Of a stretch of 64,000 nucleotides of DNA, positions 52,374 through 60,300 are shown piece by piece. Origin of the DNA: Halostagnicola larsenii XH-48. GTDB lineage: Archaea > Halobacteriota > Halobacteria > Halobacteriales > Natrialbaceae. The position numbers were made by a program, and so were the translations under genes. The notes below the pieces were generated by a model. That model saw only the letters and a program-made list of their open reading frames with translations, was not told where the DNA came from and did not search any database. Each line of letters opens with the position of its first letter. Position 1 is the first letter of the stretch. The stretch spans positions 682,001-746,000 of the forward strand of contig NZ_CP007055.1 in assembly GCF_000517625.1 (NCBI RefSeq), read 5' to 3'.

Positions 52374-52711
52374 CTCCCGGCCGAGGAACCATCGTTCTCG
52401 CGGACGATCCGTTCAAGGGCGACGATGCGAGCCGGCCCTGGCTGATAATCGGTACGGACGAGACACCCTTTCACGGCGAGCAATACATCGCACTCACGCT
52501 CTCGACGAAAACGTGGCACGACGAGCGCGTTCCGATCGATGGCGACGATATCATCGATGGTGGCCTGCCGAAAGACAGCTCGATTCTCCCGTGGGCGGTC
52601 GTATCAGTCGAAGCAACTCGAATCGATCGCGAGCTCGGCACACTCGACGAAACGCTCGTCGACACTGTCGTCAGACAGCTCGGTTCGTACGTCGGTCTCG
52701 AGCGACGCTGA
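52370..52711 (+). CDS. PemK/MazF-like toxin
   Basis: A 113-residue protein with the MazF/PemK beta-barrel pattern: RGTIVLADDPF at the start, RPWLIIGTDETPFHGEQYIALTLSTKTW, ILPWAVVSVEATRIDRELGTLDETLVDTVVRQLGSYVGL at the end. The family cuts mRNA or rRNA at short sequences. The usual N-terminal (R)G(D/E)I(V/Y)xxD and central Thr-Ser strand are recognisable, though divergent. It is coupled to the preceding winged-helix gene. Sitting between dapD and lysA in reverse orientation, it is probably an acquired cassette. Confidence 0.72.
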   Translation: MTPGRGTIVLADDPFKGDDASRPWLIIGTDETPFHGEQYIALTLSTKTWHDERVPIDGDDIIDGGLPKDSSILPWAVVSVEATRIDRELGTLDETLVDTVVRQLGSYVGLERR

Positions 52712-52778
52712 CTTCGGGATACACAGCCACCGAACCTCTCGGTCAAACGAACAGTCGGACGATGCACCGCTGCTCTCG

Positions 52779-53615
52779 TTACTCCCGCAGCGCGTCCTCG
52801 CGCTCGGTCGCCTCGAGCGTCTCGGTCTCGAGACCCGTCGCGACGACGGCTGGCTTGTACGCGCCGCCCTCGAAGAGGTCGTGGTCGCTGACCGAGGACT
52901 CGACGAACCGCGTGAACGCGCGTCGCTCGGCGGGCAGTTCGCCGTACAGTACCTCCTCCTCGACGAGATCGTAGACGGGAATACGAGGCGTCAAGAGCGT
53001 GTTCTCGCCGACGACGCTGTCTTCGCCGACGACGAACCCGCTCGTGACGCGACAGCCGGCACCCAGCGAGACGCCGTCCTCGACGATGACCGGCGCGCTC
53101 TCGACGGGCTCGAGTACGCCGCCGATGAGGGTGTTCGCGCCGAGTTTGACGTTCTCGCCGATCTGGGCGCACGAGCCGACGGTGTCACAGGAGTCGACGA
53201 GCGCGCCGTCGCCGACGTGGGCTCCGATGTTGACGAAACTCGGGCTCATCATGATGCAGTCTTCGCCGAGATACGCGCCCCGACGGATGGTCGTCCCGTC
53301 GGGCGTGTTGCGGGTGCCGCGCTCGCCCAGGTCCTCGGTTTCGCGCAGCGGGAGGACGTCGTAGTGCTCGACGCCGCCGTACTCGAAGGCCGCGTTCTCG
53401 CGAAGGCCGAAGTTCAGCAGAATTCCCTGTTTGACCCACTCGTTCGCCTCCCACTCGCCGTTTCGCTTTTCGGCGGCGCGGATCTCCCCGTCTTCGAGCG
53501 CGGAGAGGAACGCCTCGAGGGTCGCGTGTTCGTCCTCGCCGGCCGACTGCGCGTCGACGTCGCCGCTTTGCTTTCGCTCCCACAGTTCGTCGATCTCGGT
53601 CTCGAGCGCACTCAT
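52779..53615 (-). CDS. dapD: Tetrahydrodipicolinate N-succinyltransferase
   Basis: A 278-residue left-handed beta-helix acyltransferase. Its hexapeptide ladder runs from RRGAYLGEDCIMMSPSFVNIGAHVGDGALVDSCDTVGSCAQIGENVKLGANTLI (DapD-specific MxPSxVNIGA and DSxxxVGSCAQIG blocks) to GAGCRVTSGFVVGEDSVVG. It transfers succinyl from succinyl-CoA in the DAP pathway. It is followed, in reverse orientation, by the MazF-like gene, and preceded by dapB at 78 nt. Confidence 0.93.
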   Translation of the reverse strand: MSALETEIDELWERKQSGDVDAQSAGEDEHATLEAFLSALEDGEIRAAEKRNGEWEANEWVKQGILLNFGLRENAAFEYGGVEHYDVLPLRETEDLGERGTRNTPDGTTIRRGAYLGEDCIMMSPSFVNIGAHVGDGALVDSCDTVGSCAQIGENVKLGANTLIGGVLEPVESAPVIVEDGVSLGAGCRVTSGFVVGEDSVVGENTLLTPRIPVYDLVEEEVLYGELPAERRAFTRFVESSVSDHDLFEGGAYKPAVVATGLETETLEATEREDALRE

Positions 53616-53693
53616 AGCTGTCCGGGGATGGCGCGTGCAGGGCTAAAATACCATCCATTCGCGCCGGCTCAGCGGGTCAGCACGCGAGGCCCC

Positions 53694-54461
53694 TCAGTGA
53701 GCCAGCACGTCCGCGAAGTCGTAGCTGCCGGGGTCGCGCTCGGCGAGCCACACCGCCGCGTCGACCGCGCCGGCGGCGAAGACGCCGCGGTCCTCGGCCC
53801 GATGGGTCAGCCGAACTTCCTCGTGGTTGTTCGCGATGAGGATCTCGTGCTCGCCGGTCACGTTGCCCGCCCGGAGAACGTGGACGCCGATCTCGTCGTC
53901 CTCGCGGGGGTCGAATCCCTCGCGGCCGTGTTTACGTCCCGAAAAGTCCCCGTTCGCTTCGATCTCGGAGAGCAGTCGGTTCGCAGTCCCGCTCGGGGCG
54001 TCGCGCTTCCCGTTGTGGTGGGTCTCGACGAGTTCGACGTCGTAGCCCGCCAGATCCTGCACGGCGTCGCCGACGATATTCACGAGTGCTTGCACGCCGC
54101 GGGCGAAGTTCGGCGCGCGCAAAAGTGGAATCGCCTCGCCGGCGGCCTCGAGCGCTTCCCGCTGGTCGTCGTCGAAGCCGGTCGTCCCCGTCACAAATGG
54201 AACGCCCGCGTCGGCACAGGCCCGCGCGTACTCGAGCGCGGACTCGGGGCCGGTAAAGTCGATCACGGCCGCCGGTTCGCGCTCGACAACGAGGTCCTCG
54301 AACGCATCGGCGGACTCGAGGTCGACGCCTCGTACGTTTTCGCCGTCCGGATCGCGGTTGACCGCGAAGACGACCTCGACGTCATCCCGGTCGGCAACCG
54401 CGGCGATCACTTCCTCGCCCATCCGGCCCGTGGCTCCGGTGACGCCGACCCGAACCGTCAT
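53694..54461 (-). CDS. dapB: 4-hydroxy-tetrahydrodipicolinate reductase
   Basis: A 255-residue NAD(P)H-dependent reductase. It has the N-terminal VRVGVTGATGRMGEEVIAAV, the FVTGTTGFDD block, and the catalytic/substrate region VELVETHHNGKRDAPSGTAN. It reduces the DapA product in lysine synthesis. Its ATG overlaps the dapA stop (54458-54461), so dapA and dapB are translationally coupled. A typical family length. Confidence 0.96.
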   Translation of the reverse strand: MTVRVGVTGATGRMGEEVIAAVADRDDVEVVFAVNRDPDGENVRGVDLESADAFEDLVVEREPAAVIDFTGPESALEYARACADAGVPFVTGTTGFDDDQREALEAAGEAIPLLRAPNFARGVQALVNIVGDAVQDLAGYDVELVETHHNGKRDAPSGTANRLLSEIEANGDFSGRKHGREGFDPREDDEIGVHVLRAGNVTGEHEILIANNHEEVRLTHRAEDRGVFAAGAVDAAVWLAERDPGSYDFADVLAH

Positions 54462-55387
54462 CGATCACCCTCCGCTCCCGCGTCGGCGACCGCCGCGGAA
54501 TTTTCCTCGAGATCGGCGAGGACCGCCTCAAGGTCGTCGCGGTACTCGGCGGCCAGTCGGGAGAGCGGCGGACGCATGCGGGCCGGGCCGTAGCCGCGGA
54601 TCTGCATGGCCTCCTTGACCGGGATCGGGTTAGTCTCGACGAACAGTTCGCGAAACAGCGGCCCGAGTTCGTGGTGAAGCGTGCGAGCGCGTGTGAAGTC
54701 GCCGTCCAGCGCCGCGCCGACCATCGCGCAGGTTCGCTCGGGTTCGATGTTCGCCGCGACGCTGATCGCCCCCGTCGCCCCGACGGAGAGCATCGGCAGC
54801 GTGAGCGCATCGTCGCCCGAAAGCACGGCGAAGTCCTCGTCGGTCGTCCGTTCGGCGATTTCACCGATCAGGCCGAGGTCGCCGCTTGCGGCCTTGTATC
54901 CGGCGATGTTCTCGTGGGTCGCGAGGGAGACGGCCGTGTCAGGCTCGATGGATCGGCCCGTTCGCGAGGGGACGTTGTAGACGATCTGGGGTACGTCGAC
55001 GGCGTCGGCGATCGTCCGATAGTGTTCGACCAGGCCGCGCTGCTCGGGCTTGTTGTAGTACGGCGAAATGAGAAGCAGGCCGTCAGCGCCGGCGTCGGCG
55101 GCGCGTTCGGAGAGCTCGAGCGCTTCGCGGGTGTTGTTCGATCCGGTGCCCGCGATGACCGGCACGTCGGAGACGGCGTCGATGACCGCGTCGACGACCT
55201 GAACATGTTCCTCGTGGGTCAGCGTCGCGGATTCGCCCGTCGAGCCGACGGGAACCAGCCCGTCGACGCCCGCGCGCTCGAGTCGCTGTGCGTCGGTCTG
55301 TAAGGTTTTGAAGTCGATTCGTTCGTCCTCGTCGAAGGGCGTACACATTGCCGGAAAGACGCCCGTGAAGTCGATATCGTCCGTCAT
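54458..55387 (-). CDS. dapA: 4-hydroxy-tetrahydrodipicolinate synthase
   Basis: A 309-residue class I aldolase-fold (TIM-barrel) enzyme. It starts with FTGVFPAMCTPFDEDERIDF, GLVPVGSTGESATLTHEEH binds pyruvate carboxylate, the proton-relay Tyr is in VYNVPSRTGRSIE, and the Schiff-base Lys lies in GYKAASGDL. It condenses pyruvate with aspartate semialdehyde as the first dedicated lysine step. It is the first gene of the dap transcript. Confidence 0.95.
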   Translation of the reverse strand: MTDDIDFTGVFPAMCTPFDEDERIDFKTLQTDAQRLERAGVDGLVPVGSTGESATLTHEEHVQVVDAVIDAVSDVPVIAGTGSNNTREALELSERAADAGADGLLLISPYYNKPEQRGLVEHYRTIADAVDVPQIVYNVPSRTGRSIEPDTAVSLATHENIAGYKAASGDLGLIGEIAERTTDEDFAVLSGDDALTLPMLSVGATGAISVAANIEPERTCAMVGAALDGDFTRARTLHHELGPLFRELFVETNPIPVKEAMQIRGYGPARMRPPLSRLAAEYRDDLEAVLADLEENSAAVADAGAEGDR

Positions 55388-55717
55388 AGGTGTTTTATTG
55401 GTGTGTTGGTCGGTAGTCGGCTACTTGGATGTAATGATTCTGCATGAACCGGCGTCGCGACTGGCCGGTGTGATCTGGGGCGCACCCGAGACGGGACGTC
55501 ACGCCGCCTCGAGCCCTTTCAGGCCCGTTTTTTCGGAAAACGAGGTTTCGCGCCGCTCACGAGCAGACGTACCGAGTCGTGAGCGGTGCGACGCATATCC
55601 AAGCTATCACAGCGGACGAACTTATCCGTTGTGGATTCTCTTCTCTCTCGAATCGTATGCCAACTGCTATCATCATTTTTCGCGTATCTTATACCTTTGG
55701 CTTACCTATAGCAGGGC
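55388..55717. other. Divergent promoter region between dapA and htpX
   Basis: 330 bases. On the right, CTTATACCTTT (about 55687-55697) is about 27 nt before the htpX ATG, a leaderless promoter. The dapA promoter should lie in the left part, where AT-rich AATAAAACACC (55389-55399) and ATTACATCC (about 55427-55435) occur; I cannot choose between them. I find no supportable ORF. Confidence 0.5.
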
Positions 55718-56542
55718 ATGACAGACTTCGGACTAAAAGTGCGGATGGCGGTCGTGGGTACCATCCTGTTCGCACTGTATCTCGGTGCAGGAACAGTGCT
55801 GTCGGAAATGCTGAGACTGCCGTTGGTCCCCGTCTTACTCGTCGGAATCATCGTTGTTCCGGCGATTCAGTACAAACTCGGGAAGTGGATGGCGCTCAGG
55901 GGTGCAGAGGAGATGCCCGAAGACGGCCAGTATCAGCAGGTCCACCAGATGACCGAATCGCTGTCGCGCGATATGGGGATTGACAAGCCCAAACTGATGG
56001 TCATGGATATGGGCGTCCCGAACGCGTTCGCCGTCGGCCGAAAGGGTGCCGGCGTCGTTTGCATCTCGACTGAACTCATGCACCTGCTCGAGCGCGACGA
56101 GCTCGAGGGCGTCATCGCCCACGAACTCGCCCACATCAAGAACCGCGACGTGATCACGATGGTCGTGGGCCAGTCCATCGGGATGCTCGTCGGCTACGTC
56201 GCCTACTTCGCGGTGCTGATGGGTGGCGAGCGAAATATCGGGACTTGGATCCTCGCCATGGTTGCGTCGTCGCTCGCGAACATGCTCGTGATGATCTTCG
56301 TGATGGCGATCTCGCGGTACCGCGAGTACGTCGCCGACGACGATGCGCGACAGGTGATCGGTAGCGGCGATCCGCTCGCGCGGGCACTCGAGAAGATCTC
56401 TCAGGGTGCACAGGGACAGGAGTCGAAGTTAGACGATAGCATGAGCGCGCTCTGTATCCTCAACTCCGATCGAAGCATCATGGAAAAGATCTTCTCGACG
56501 CACCCGCCGACCGAAAAGCGCATCGAGAAACTCCGATATTAA
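55718..56542 (+). CDS. htpX: Membrane zinc metalloprotease HtpX (M48)
   Basis: A 274-residue membrane protease. There are two N-terminal helices (about residues 8-50), then the zinc motif in VIAHELAHIKNRDV (HExxH, about residues 131-135), two further hydrophobic helices (VVGQSIGMLVGYVAYF, TWILAMVASSLANMLVMIFVM), and the third ligand Glu in SRYREYVADDDARQ. It degrades damaged membrane proteins in quality control. It is transcribed from a leaderless promoter. Confidence 0.95.
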   Translation: MTDFGLKVRMAVVGTILFALYLGAGTVLSEMLRLPLVPVLLVGIIVVPAIQYKLGKWMALRGAEEMPEDGQYQQVHQMTESLSRDMGIDKPKLMVMDMGVPNAFAVGRKGAGVVCISTELMHLLERDELEGVIAHELAHIKNRDVITMVVGQSIGMLVGYVAYFAVLMGGERNIGTWILAMVASSLANMLVMIFVMAISRYREYVADDDARQVIGSGDPLARALEKISQGAQGQESKLDDSMSALCILNSDRSIMEKIFSTHPPTEKRIEKLRY

Positions 56543-56626
56543 CCCTCGGAACGGATAAGACGAACCGGCGCGTTTTCGGGCCGCCACGACGCGATTTTTT
56601 TACGTGTGCCCAACACATACGCGAGT

Positions 56627-57124
56627 ATGACAGATATTCATCCGGGTCAGCGCGTCGCCGTCCTCGTCGACGCCCAGAATCTCTATCATACGGCTCAGAG
56701 CATGCACAGCCGTAACATCGACTACTCGTCGCTGCTCGAGAAGGCGGTCCAGGACCGACAGCTCACCCGCGCCATCGCGTACGTCATCCGTGCGGATTCG
56801 CCCGAGGAAGGTTCCTTCTTCGACGCGCTCGTCGACATCGGCTTCGAGACCAAGATCAAAGACATCAAGCGCTTTTCCGACGGCACCAAAAAGGCCGACT
56901 GGGATGTCGGGATGAGCCTCGACGCGGTGACGCTCGCGAATCACATCGACACGCTGGTTCTCTGTACCGGCGACGGCGACTTCTCCCGACTCTGTTCGCA
57001 CCTCCGTCACGAAGGCGTCCGCGTGGAAGTGATGGCGTTCGAATCGTCGACGTCCGAAGACCTCATCGATGCCGCAGATACGTTCCTCGACCTCGGGGAA
57101 CGCCACGAAACGTTCCTACTGTGA
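56627..57124 (+). CDS. NYN-domain (LabA/DUF88-like) protein
   Basis: A 165-residue PIN-like protein. It has RVAVLVDAQNLYHTAQSMHSR (first acidic strand), ...DWDVGMSLDAVTLANHIDTLVLCTGDGDFSRLCSHLRHEGVRVEVM (central Asp pair, Asp-Gly-Asp motif). These are the acidic metal-binding positions of NYN ribonucleases. It may process RNA, but targets are unknown. The ATG at 56627 is chosen; a TTTTTTTACG element lies about 27 nt upstream. Confidence 0.85.
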   Translation: MTDIHPGQRVAVLVDAQNLYHTAQSMHSRNIDYSSLLEKAVQDRQLTRAIAYVIRADSPEEGSFFDALVDIGFETKIKDIKRFSDGTKKADWDVGMSLDAVTLANHIDTLVLCTGDGDFSRLCSHLRHEGVRVEVMAFESSTSEDLIDAADTFLDLGERHETFLL

Positions 57125-57331
57125 CGACCGTCGAGAGACGGATCGGTCGTTTCGATAGCTGGGCTCGAGACTGCTTCTGACGCGAACAGGAGAACGAAGA
57201 AACGGCGGTTCAACCGCTATAGTGGAACGAAACAACCGAAAACACCTCTCGAGTCGGTTCAAAACCCCTCGAGATGGGCATCCCGAACCGATCTCGAGAT
57301 GCCCTCCTCGAGCGGAACCACCTCGAGCGAG

Positions 57332-57517
57332 TCAGTAAGCGCGTGCGTCGGCATCGGCTCGAACGACGCCGAGTACGAGCGCACCGGCAGCTAGGGCGGC
57401 CGCGACGACCGGGACCGCGTATCCGACCGCACTCGAGTCCAGAAGCGCCGGCCCGGCGAGCGTGAGACTGCTGACGCCCAACAGCGCGAGGCCGAGGCCG
57501 ATCTGTGTGACGTTCAT
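57332..57517 (-). CDS. Small membrane protein, 2 TM segments (61 aa)
   Basis: A 61-residue hydrophobic protein with two helices: IGLGLALLGVSSLTLAGPALL and VGYAVPVVAAALAAGALVLGVV, and a short charged C-terminus (RADADARAY). Small two-helix membrane proteins of this kind are common and unassigned in haloarchaea. It is divergent from the PUA gene, with AT-rich TTTTATAACAC in between. The function is unknown. Confidence 0.55.
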   Translation of the reverse strand: MNVTQIGLGLALLGVSSLTLAGPALLDSSAVGYAVPVVAAALAAGALVLGVVRADADARAY

Positions 57518-57673
57518 CGATACCCGTACTCGGGTATGATCTTTTATAACACTCACTATCTGCCCGCGCGCCAGACTTTCGGCGCGAAACCCCTCTCGAA
57601 GTTCTGGATAGCGTCTGGTCGTAGTACGACTGCGTTCGACAGCCTTTCGAGCGCCGGGCCACGACAGGAACCA

Positions 57674-58168
57674 ATGAGCGAACGAGCAGACGGCCGAACC
57701 GGAATCGCGAACCTCCGGACGGTCGCCGACTATCAGTTCGGGGCGGGCGCTGGCGAGGCGCTGTTCCCGACGGACGCGTCGCTGACGATCAAACGGACCG
57801 CTTCCGGTCGGCCCCAGCAGGTGCTCTCCGAAACCGATCGGATCGTCTCGTTCGGAACCGACGGGCGGTTCACCCTCGGCGTCGAGGGTGGGCGACGGCT
57901 GGCCTCGGTGCTCGAGTCGCCGGCCTACCGCGTCATCGTCGACGACGAAAGCGAACCGTTCGTCCGCGACGGGAAAAACGTGTTTGCAAAGTTCGTTCTC
58001 GAGGCCGACGAGGCGATCAGGCCGGGCGACGAGGTCGTCGTCGTTCACGAGCGGGGAGACGTGATCGCCGTCGGCCGCGCGGAACTCGACGCCGAGGCGA
58101 TTCGTGATTTCGCGACAGGAATGGCCGTACAGGTTCGATCCGGCGTCCCGGCCGGCGAGTCGCACTGA
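57674..58168 (+). CDS. PUA-domain RNA-binding protein
   Basis: A 164-residue protein. The N-terminal half (NLRTVADYQFGAGAGEALFPTDASLTIKRTASGRPQQVLSE) resembles the domain before the PUA in archaeal tRNA-guanine transglycosylase-related proteins. The C-terminal PUA domain is RVIVDDESEPFVRDGKNVFAKFVLEADEAIRPGDEVVVVHERGDVIAVGRAEL. It probably binds tRNA or rRNA. The ATG at 57674 is used since the 5' part of the longer ORF is non-coding. NAC and a tRNA methyltransferase follow. Confidence 0.85.
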   Translation: MSERADGRTGIANLRTVADYQFGAGAGEALFPTDASLTIKRTASGRPQQVLSETDRIVSFGTDGRFTLGVEGGRRLASVLESPAYRVIVDDESEPFVRDGKNVFAKFVLEADEAIRPGDEVVVVHERGDVIAVGRAELDAEAIRDFATGMAVQVRSGVPAGESH

Positions 58169-58286
58169 GGCGGGTACGGAACTGGTTTTTGCTGTCCGCA
58201 TATCGGTTGGCGTCTGGACGAGCGGAACCCGAAAACGGACGGTCGAGACCGCAGGGTAAAAGGTCGCGGGTGTCGACGGTTCGAGT

Positions 58287-58673
58287 ATGTTTGGAGGAGG
58301 AGGCGGCGGACTCAATCCGCGCAAGATGGAACAGATGATGAAGCAGATGGGGATCGACGTCGACGATATCGACGCCGAAGAGGTCATCATCCGTACGGCA
58401 GACCACGACCTAGTCTTTACCGACCCGGAAGTGACGAAAATGGACGCTCGAGGTCAGGAGACCTACCAGGTCATCGGAACGCCGGAGGAACGCGACTCGG
58501 GCTCGGCGGGCGAACTCGAAGCTGGCGAAAGCGACGACGATTCGGCAGGCGGCGTCGACGAAGACGACGTCGACCTCGTCGTGACACGAACCGGCGCGAG
58601 CGAGGAGGAGGCCCGACAGGCGCTCGAGGACAACGACGGCGATCTCGCGGCGACGGTCGCGGAACTCGAGTGA
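58287..58673 (+). CDS. nac: Nascent polypeptide-associated complex protein
   Basis: A 128-residue archaeal NAC. The Gly-rich start [36 protein letters not shown] leads into the NAC beta-barrel ([26 protein letters not shown]), an acidic Gly/Ser linker, and a C-terminal UBA-like helix bundle ([31 protein letters not shown]). It binds ribosomes and shields nascent chains. It starts within a PUA-NAC-TrmI block typical of archaea. Confidence 0.95.
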   Translation: MFGGGGGGLNPRKMEQMMKQMGIDVDDIDAEEVIIRTADHDLVFTDPEVTKMDARGQETYQVIGTPEERDSGSAGELEAGESDDDSAGGVDEDDVDLVVTRTGASEEEARQALEDNDGDLAATVAELE

Positions 58674-58674
58674 C

Positions 58675-59409
58675 GTGACCGTCCCCGTCTTGCTCGTTCA
58701 CGAGGATCGCGAATATCTCGTCGAACCCGGCGAAGAGTTCGGAACCGACCTCGGCGTGCTCGACGTTCCGGAGGACATCGATGCCGGAACGACGCTGGAG
58801 ACGCATCTCGGCACGGAGTTTCGCGTTCGACGGCTCCGCGGTCCGGATCTGTTTCACCACTTCGAACGGACCGGCGCGCCGATGGTCCCGCGAGATATCG
58901 GACTGATAATCGGCGAAACCGGGATTTCGGTCGGCGATCGGGTGCTCGACGCCGGGACCGGCACCGGCGTGCTCGCCGCACTCGTCGCCCGGGCCGGCGC
59001 TTCCGTCGTGACCTACGAACAGGATCCCGAATTCGCCGACGTCGCGCGCGAGAATATGGTTCTCGGCGGCATCGAGGAGCAGGTCGACGTTCGCGCGGGC
59101 GACGTGACCGCCGACCTCGAGTCGCTGTGCGAGGAGGCGTTCGACGTTCTCACGCTCGATACCGGGGATGCGCCCGAGATCGTGGCGTCCGCACCCGACC
59201 TCCTCGTCGAGGGCGGATTTCTGGCGGTCTACAGCCCGTTCGTCGAATCGACTCGAGACGTCGTCGAGGCCGCTCGCGAGGCGGGGCTCTCGAACGTTCG
59301 GACTCGAGATACGATCCAGCGGGAGATGGATTTCGACGAGCGCGGATCCCGGCCGTCGACGGCACCGGTCGGACACACCGGCTATCTTACGATCGCTCGT
59401 AACGATTAG
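58675..59409 (+). CDS. tRNA (adenine-N1)-methyltransferase TrmI-like
   Basis: A 244-residue class I methyltransferase of the TrmI group. The N-terminal small beta domain (VPVLLVHEDREYLVEPGEEF) is followed by HHFERTGAPMVPRDIGLI, then the SAM-binding VLDAGTGTGVLAALVARAG with ENMVLGG and TLDTGDAPEIVASA. In other archaea it makes m1A at tRNA positions 57/58, a stability modification. It starts at a GTG (58675), one nt after the NAC stop, so it is translationally linked to NAC. Confidence 0.87.
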   Translation: MTVPVLLVHEDREYLVEPGEEFGTDLGVLDVPEDIDAGTTLETHLGTEFRVRRLRGPDLFHHFERTGAPMVPRDIGLIIGETGISVGDRVLDAGTGTGVLAALVARAGASVVTYEQDPEFADVARENMVLGGIEEQVDVRAGDVTADLESLCEEAFDVLTLDTGDAPEIVASAPDLLVEGGFLAVYSPFVESTRDVVEAAREAGLSNVRTRDTIQREMDFDERGSRPSTAPVGHTGYLTIARND

Positions 59410-59803
59410 CCGGCAGTGATGGTCGATAGCGATATGCGGTTTTATCGGCTCTCGGAGCTGTCTTGTCGACTGGCGAGTATCAGCAATCAACTGCCGTGGA
59501 CTATCTCAGGAACTTCCGCGTAGCCTCTCACTGACTGTCAACCCTGCACCCGACTGCCGAGTGCGCTGGCTTCGTTCCCTCACAGCGTAGGAAGCGGTCG
59601 TATGATACTGGTACCCCTGTCTCAAGACGCCCGCAACGAGCGGGCCAGCACACCGATCACTAGACCGCCCTACCTGGCGTCCCGCCCCATCAGAGCCACG
59701 CGACGCGTTCATCGCTCGAGTCGGGACTCGCGGCTCGTCTAATCGGGACCGGTAGCCGGTCGCGAGAACGCTCGACTCGAGGATCGGTTATTCGACTCGA
59801 GGT
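59410..59803. other. GC-rich, structured non-coding stretch; possible ncRNA or mobile-element remnant
   Basis: About 390 bases without a convincing ORF. It contains two strong hairpins, GCACCCG-ACTGC-CGAGTGC (59546-59564) and GCCCGC-AACGA-GCGGGC (59629-59645). The only ORF (59506-59712, minus) translates to an Arg/Ser/Gly-rich sequence poor in Asp and Glu, unlike the other proteins of the window. It may be a structured RNA, or the leftover end of an insertion element. I cannot match it to SRP, RNase P or rRNA from memory. Confidence 0.35.
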
Positions 59804-60112
59804 TCAGTTATCGTCCTCGCGCCACTTGTGTTCACACTCCGAGCAGATGAAAAATCGTGTCTCAGATTCGTCCGCAGAGCGGATCTGTTTCATGTACCAG
59901 TACGCCCGGTCGTGGCCGCATTCGGGACAGAGCGCATCGGTCTCGGGCAGCGACGTTTCGCCGGAGGATTCGATTACCTCGCTCGCTTCCTGGTCTTCGG
60001 TTACGGTGTACGCTGCGGCGTCGCCTTTCGGCTTGGTAAAGTCACAGCTGCCACAGACCCACGTTCCGTCCTCGGCTTTCATCATCGAACCGCATTCGTC
60101 GCAGAACTCCAT
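59804..60112 (-). CDS. tfs: Transcription factor S (TFIIS/RPB9-like)
   Basis: A 102-residue zinc protein. The N-terminal ribbon is FCDECGSMM ... WVCGSCDF, and the C-terminal ribbon CPECGHDRAYWYMKQIRSADESETRFFICSECEHKWRED carries the conserved Asp-Glu pair (RSADESE) that enters the RNA polymerase active site to stimulate cleavage of backtracked RNA. The length matches archaeal TFS. Monocistronic. Confidence 0.94.
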   Translation of the reverse strand: MEFCDECGSMMKAEDGTWVCGSCDFTKPKGDAAAYTVTEDQEASEVIESSGETSLPETDALCPECGHDRAYWYMKQIRSADESETRFFICSECEHKWREDDN

Positions 60113-60300
60113 GAACCGCCCTTGTCACTCGTCTCGCTTAAGCATGTAGAAAGCGATCGATGACATAACTTGCAGTTATTCCTGGCAGTTGACTACTGTT
60201 CGTCCCGCTATTCCGGGGTGGCACAACCGCGACGCTACTTCGCTCGAGACTCATTTCGATTCGAAATCGTCATTGGGCCGGCTTACGGACACCACGAGAG

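Noticed and set aside
59620-59650. Similarity of GCAACGAGCG to a 16S rRNA segment
   Set aside because: Only about ten bases match and the flanks do not continue; no rRNA is present.
59506-59712. 68-codon minus-strand ORF in the TrmI-TFS gap
   Set aside because: It is poor in Asp/Glu and rich in Arg/Ser/Gly, without a start signal or motif; treated as non-coding.
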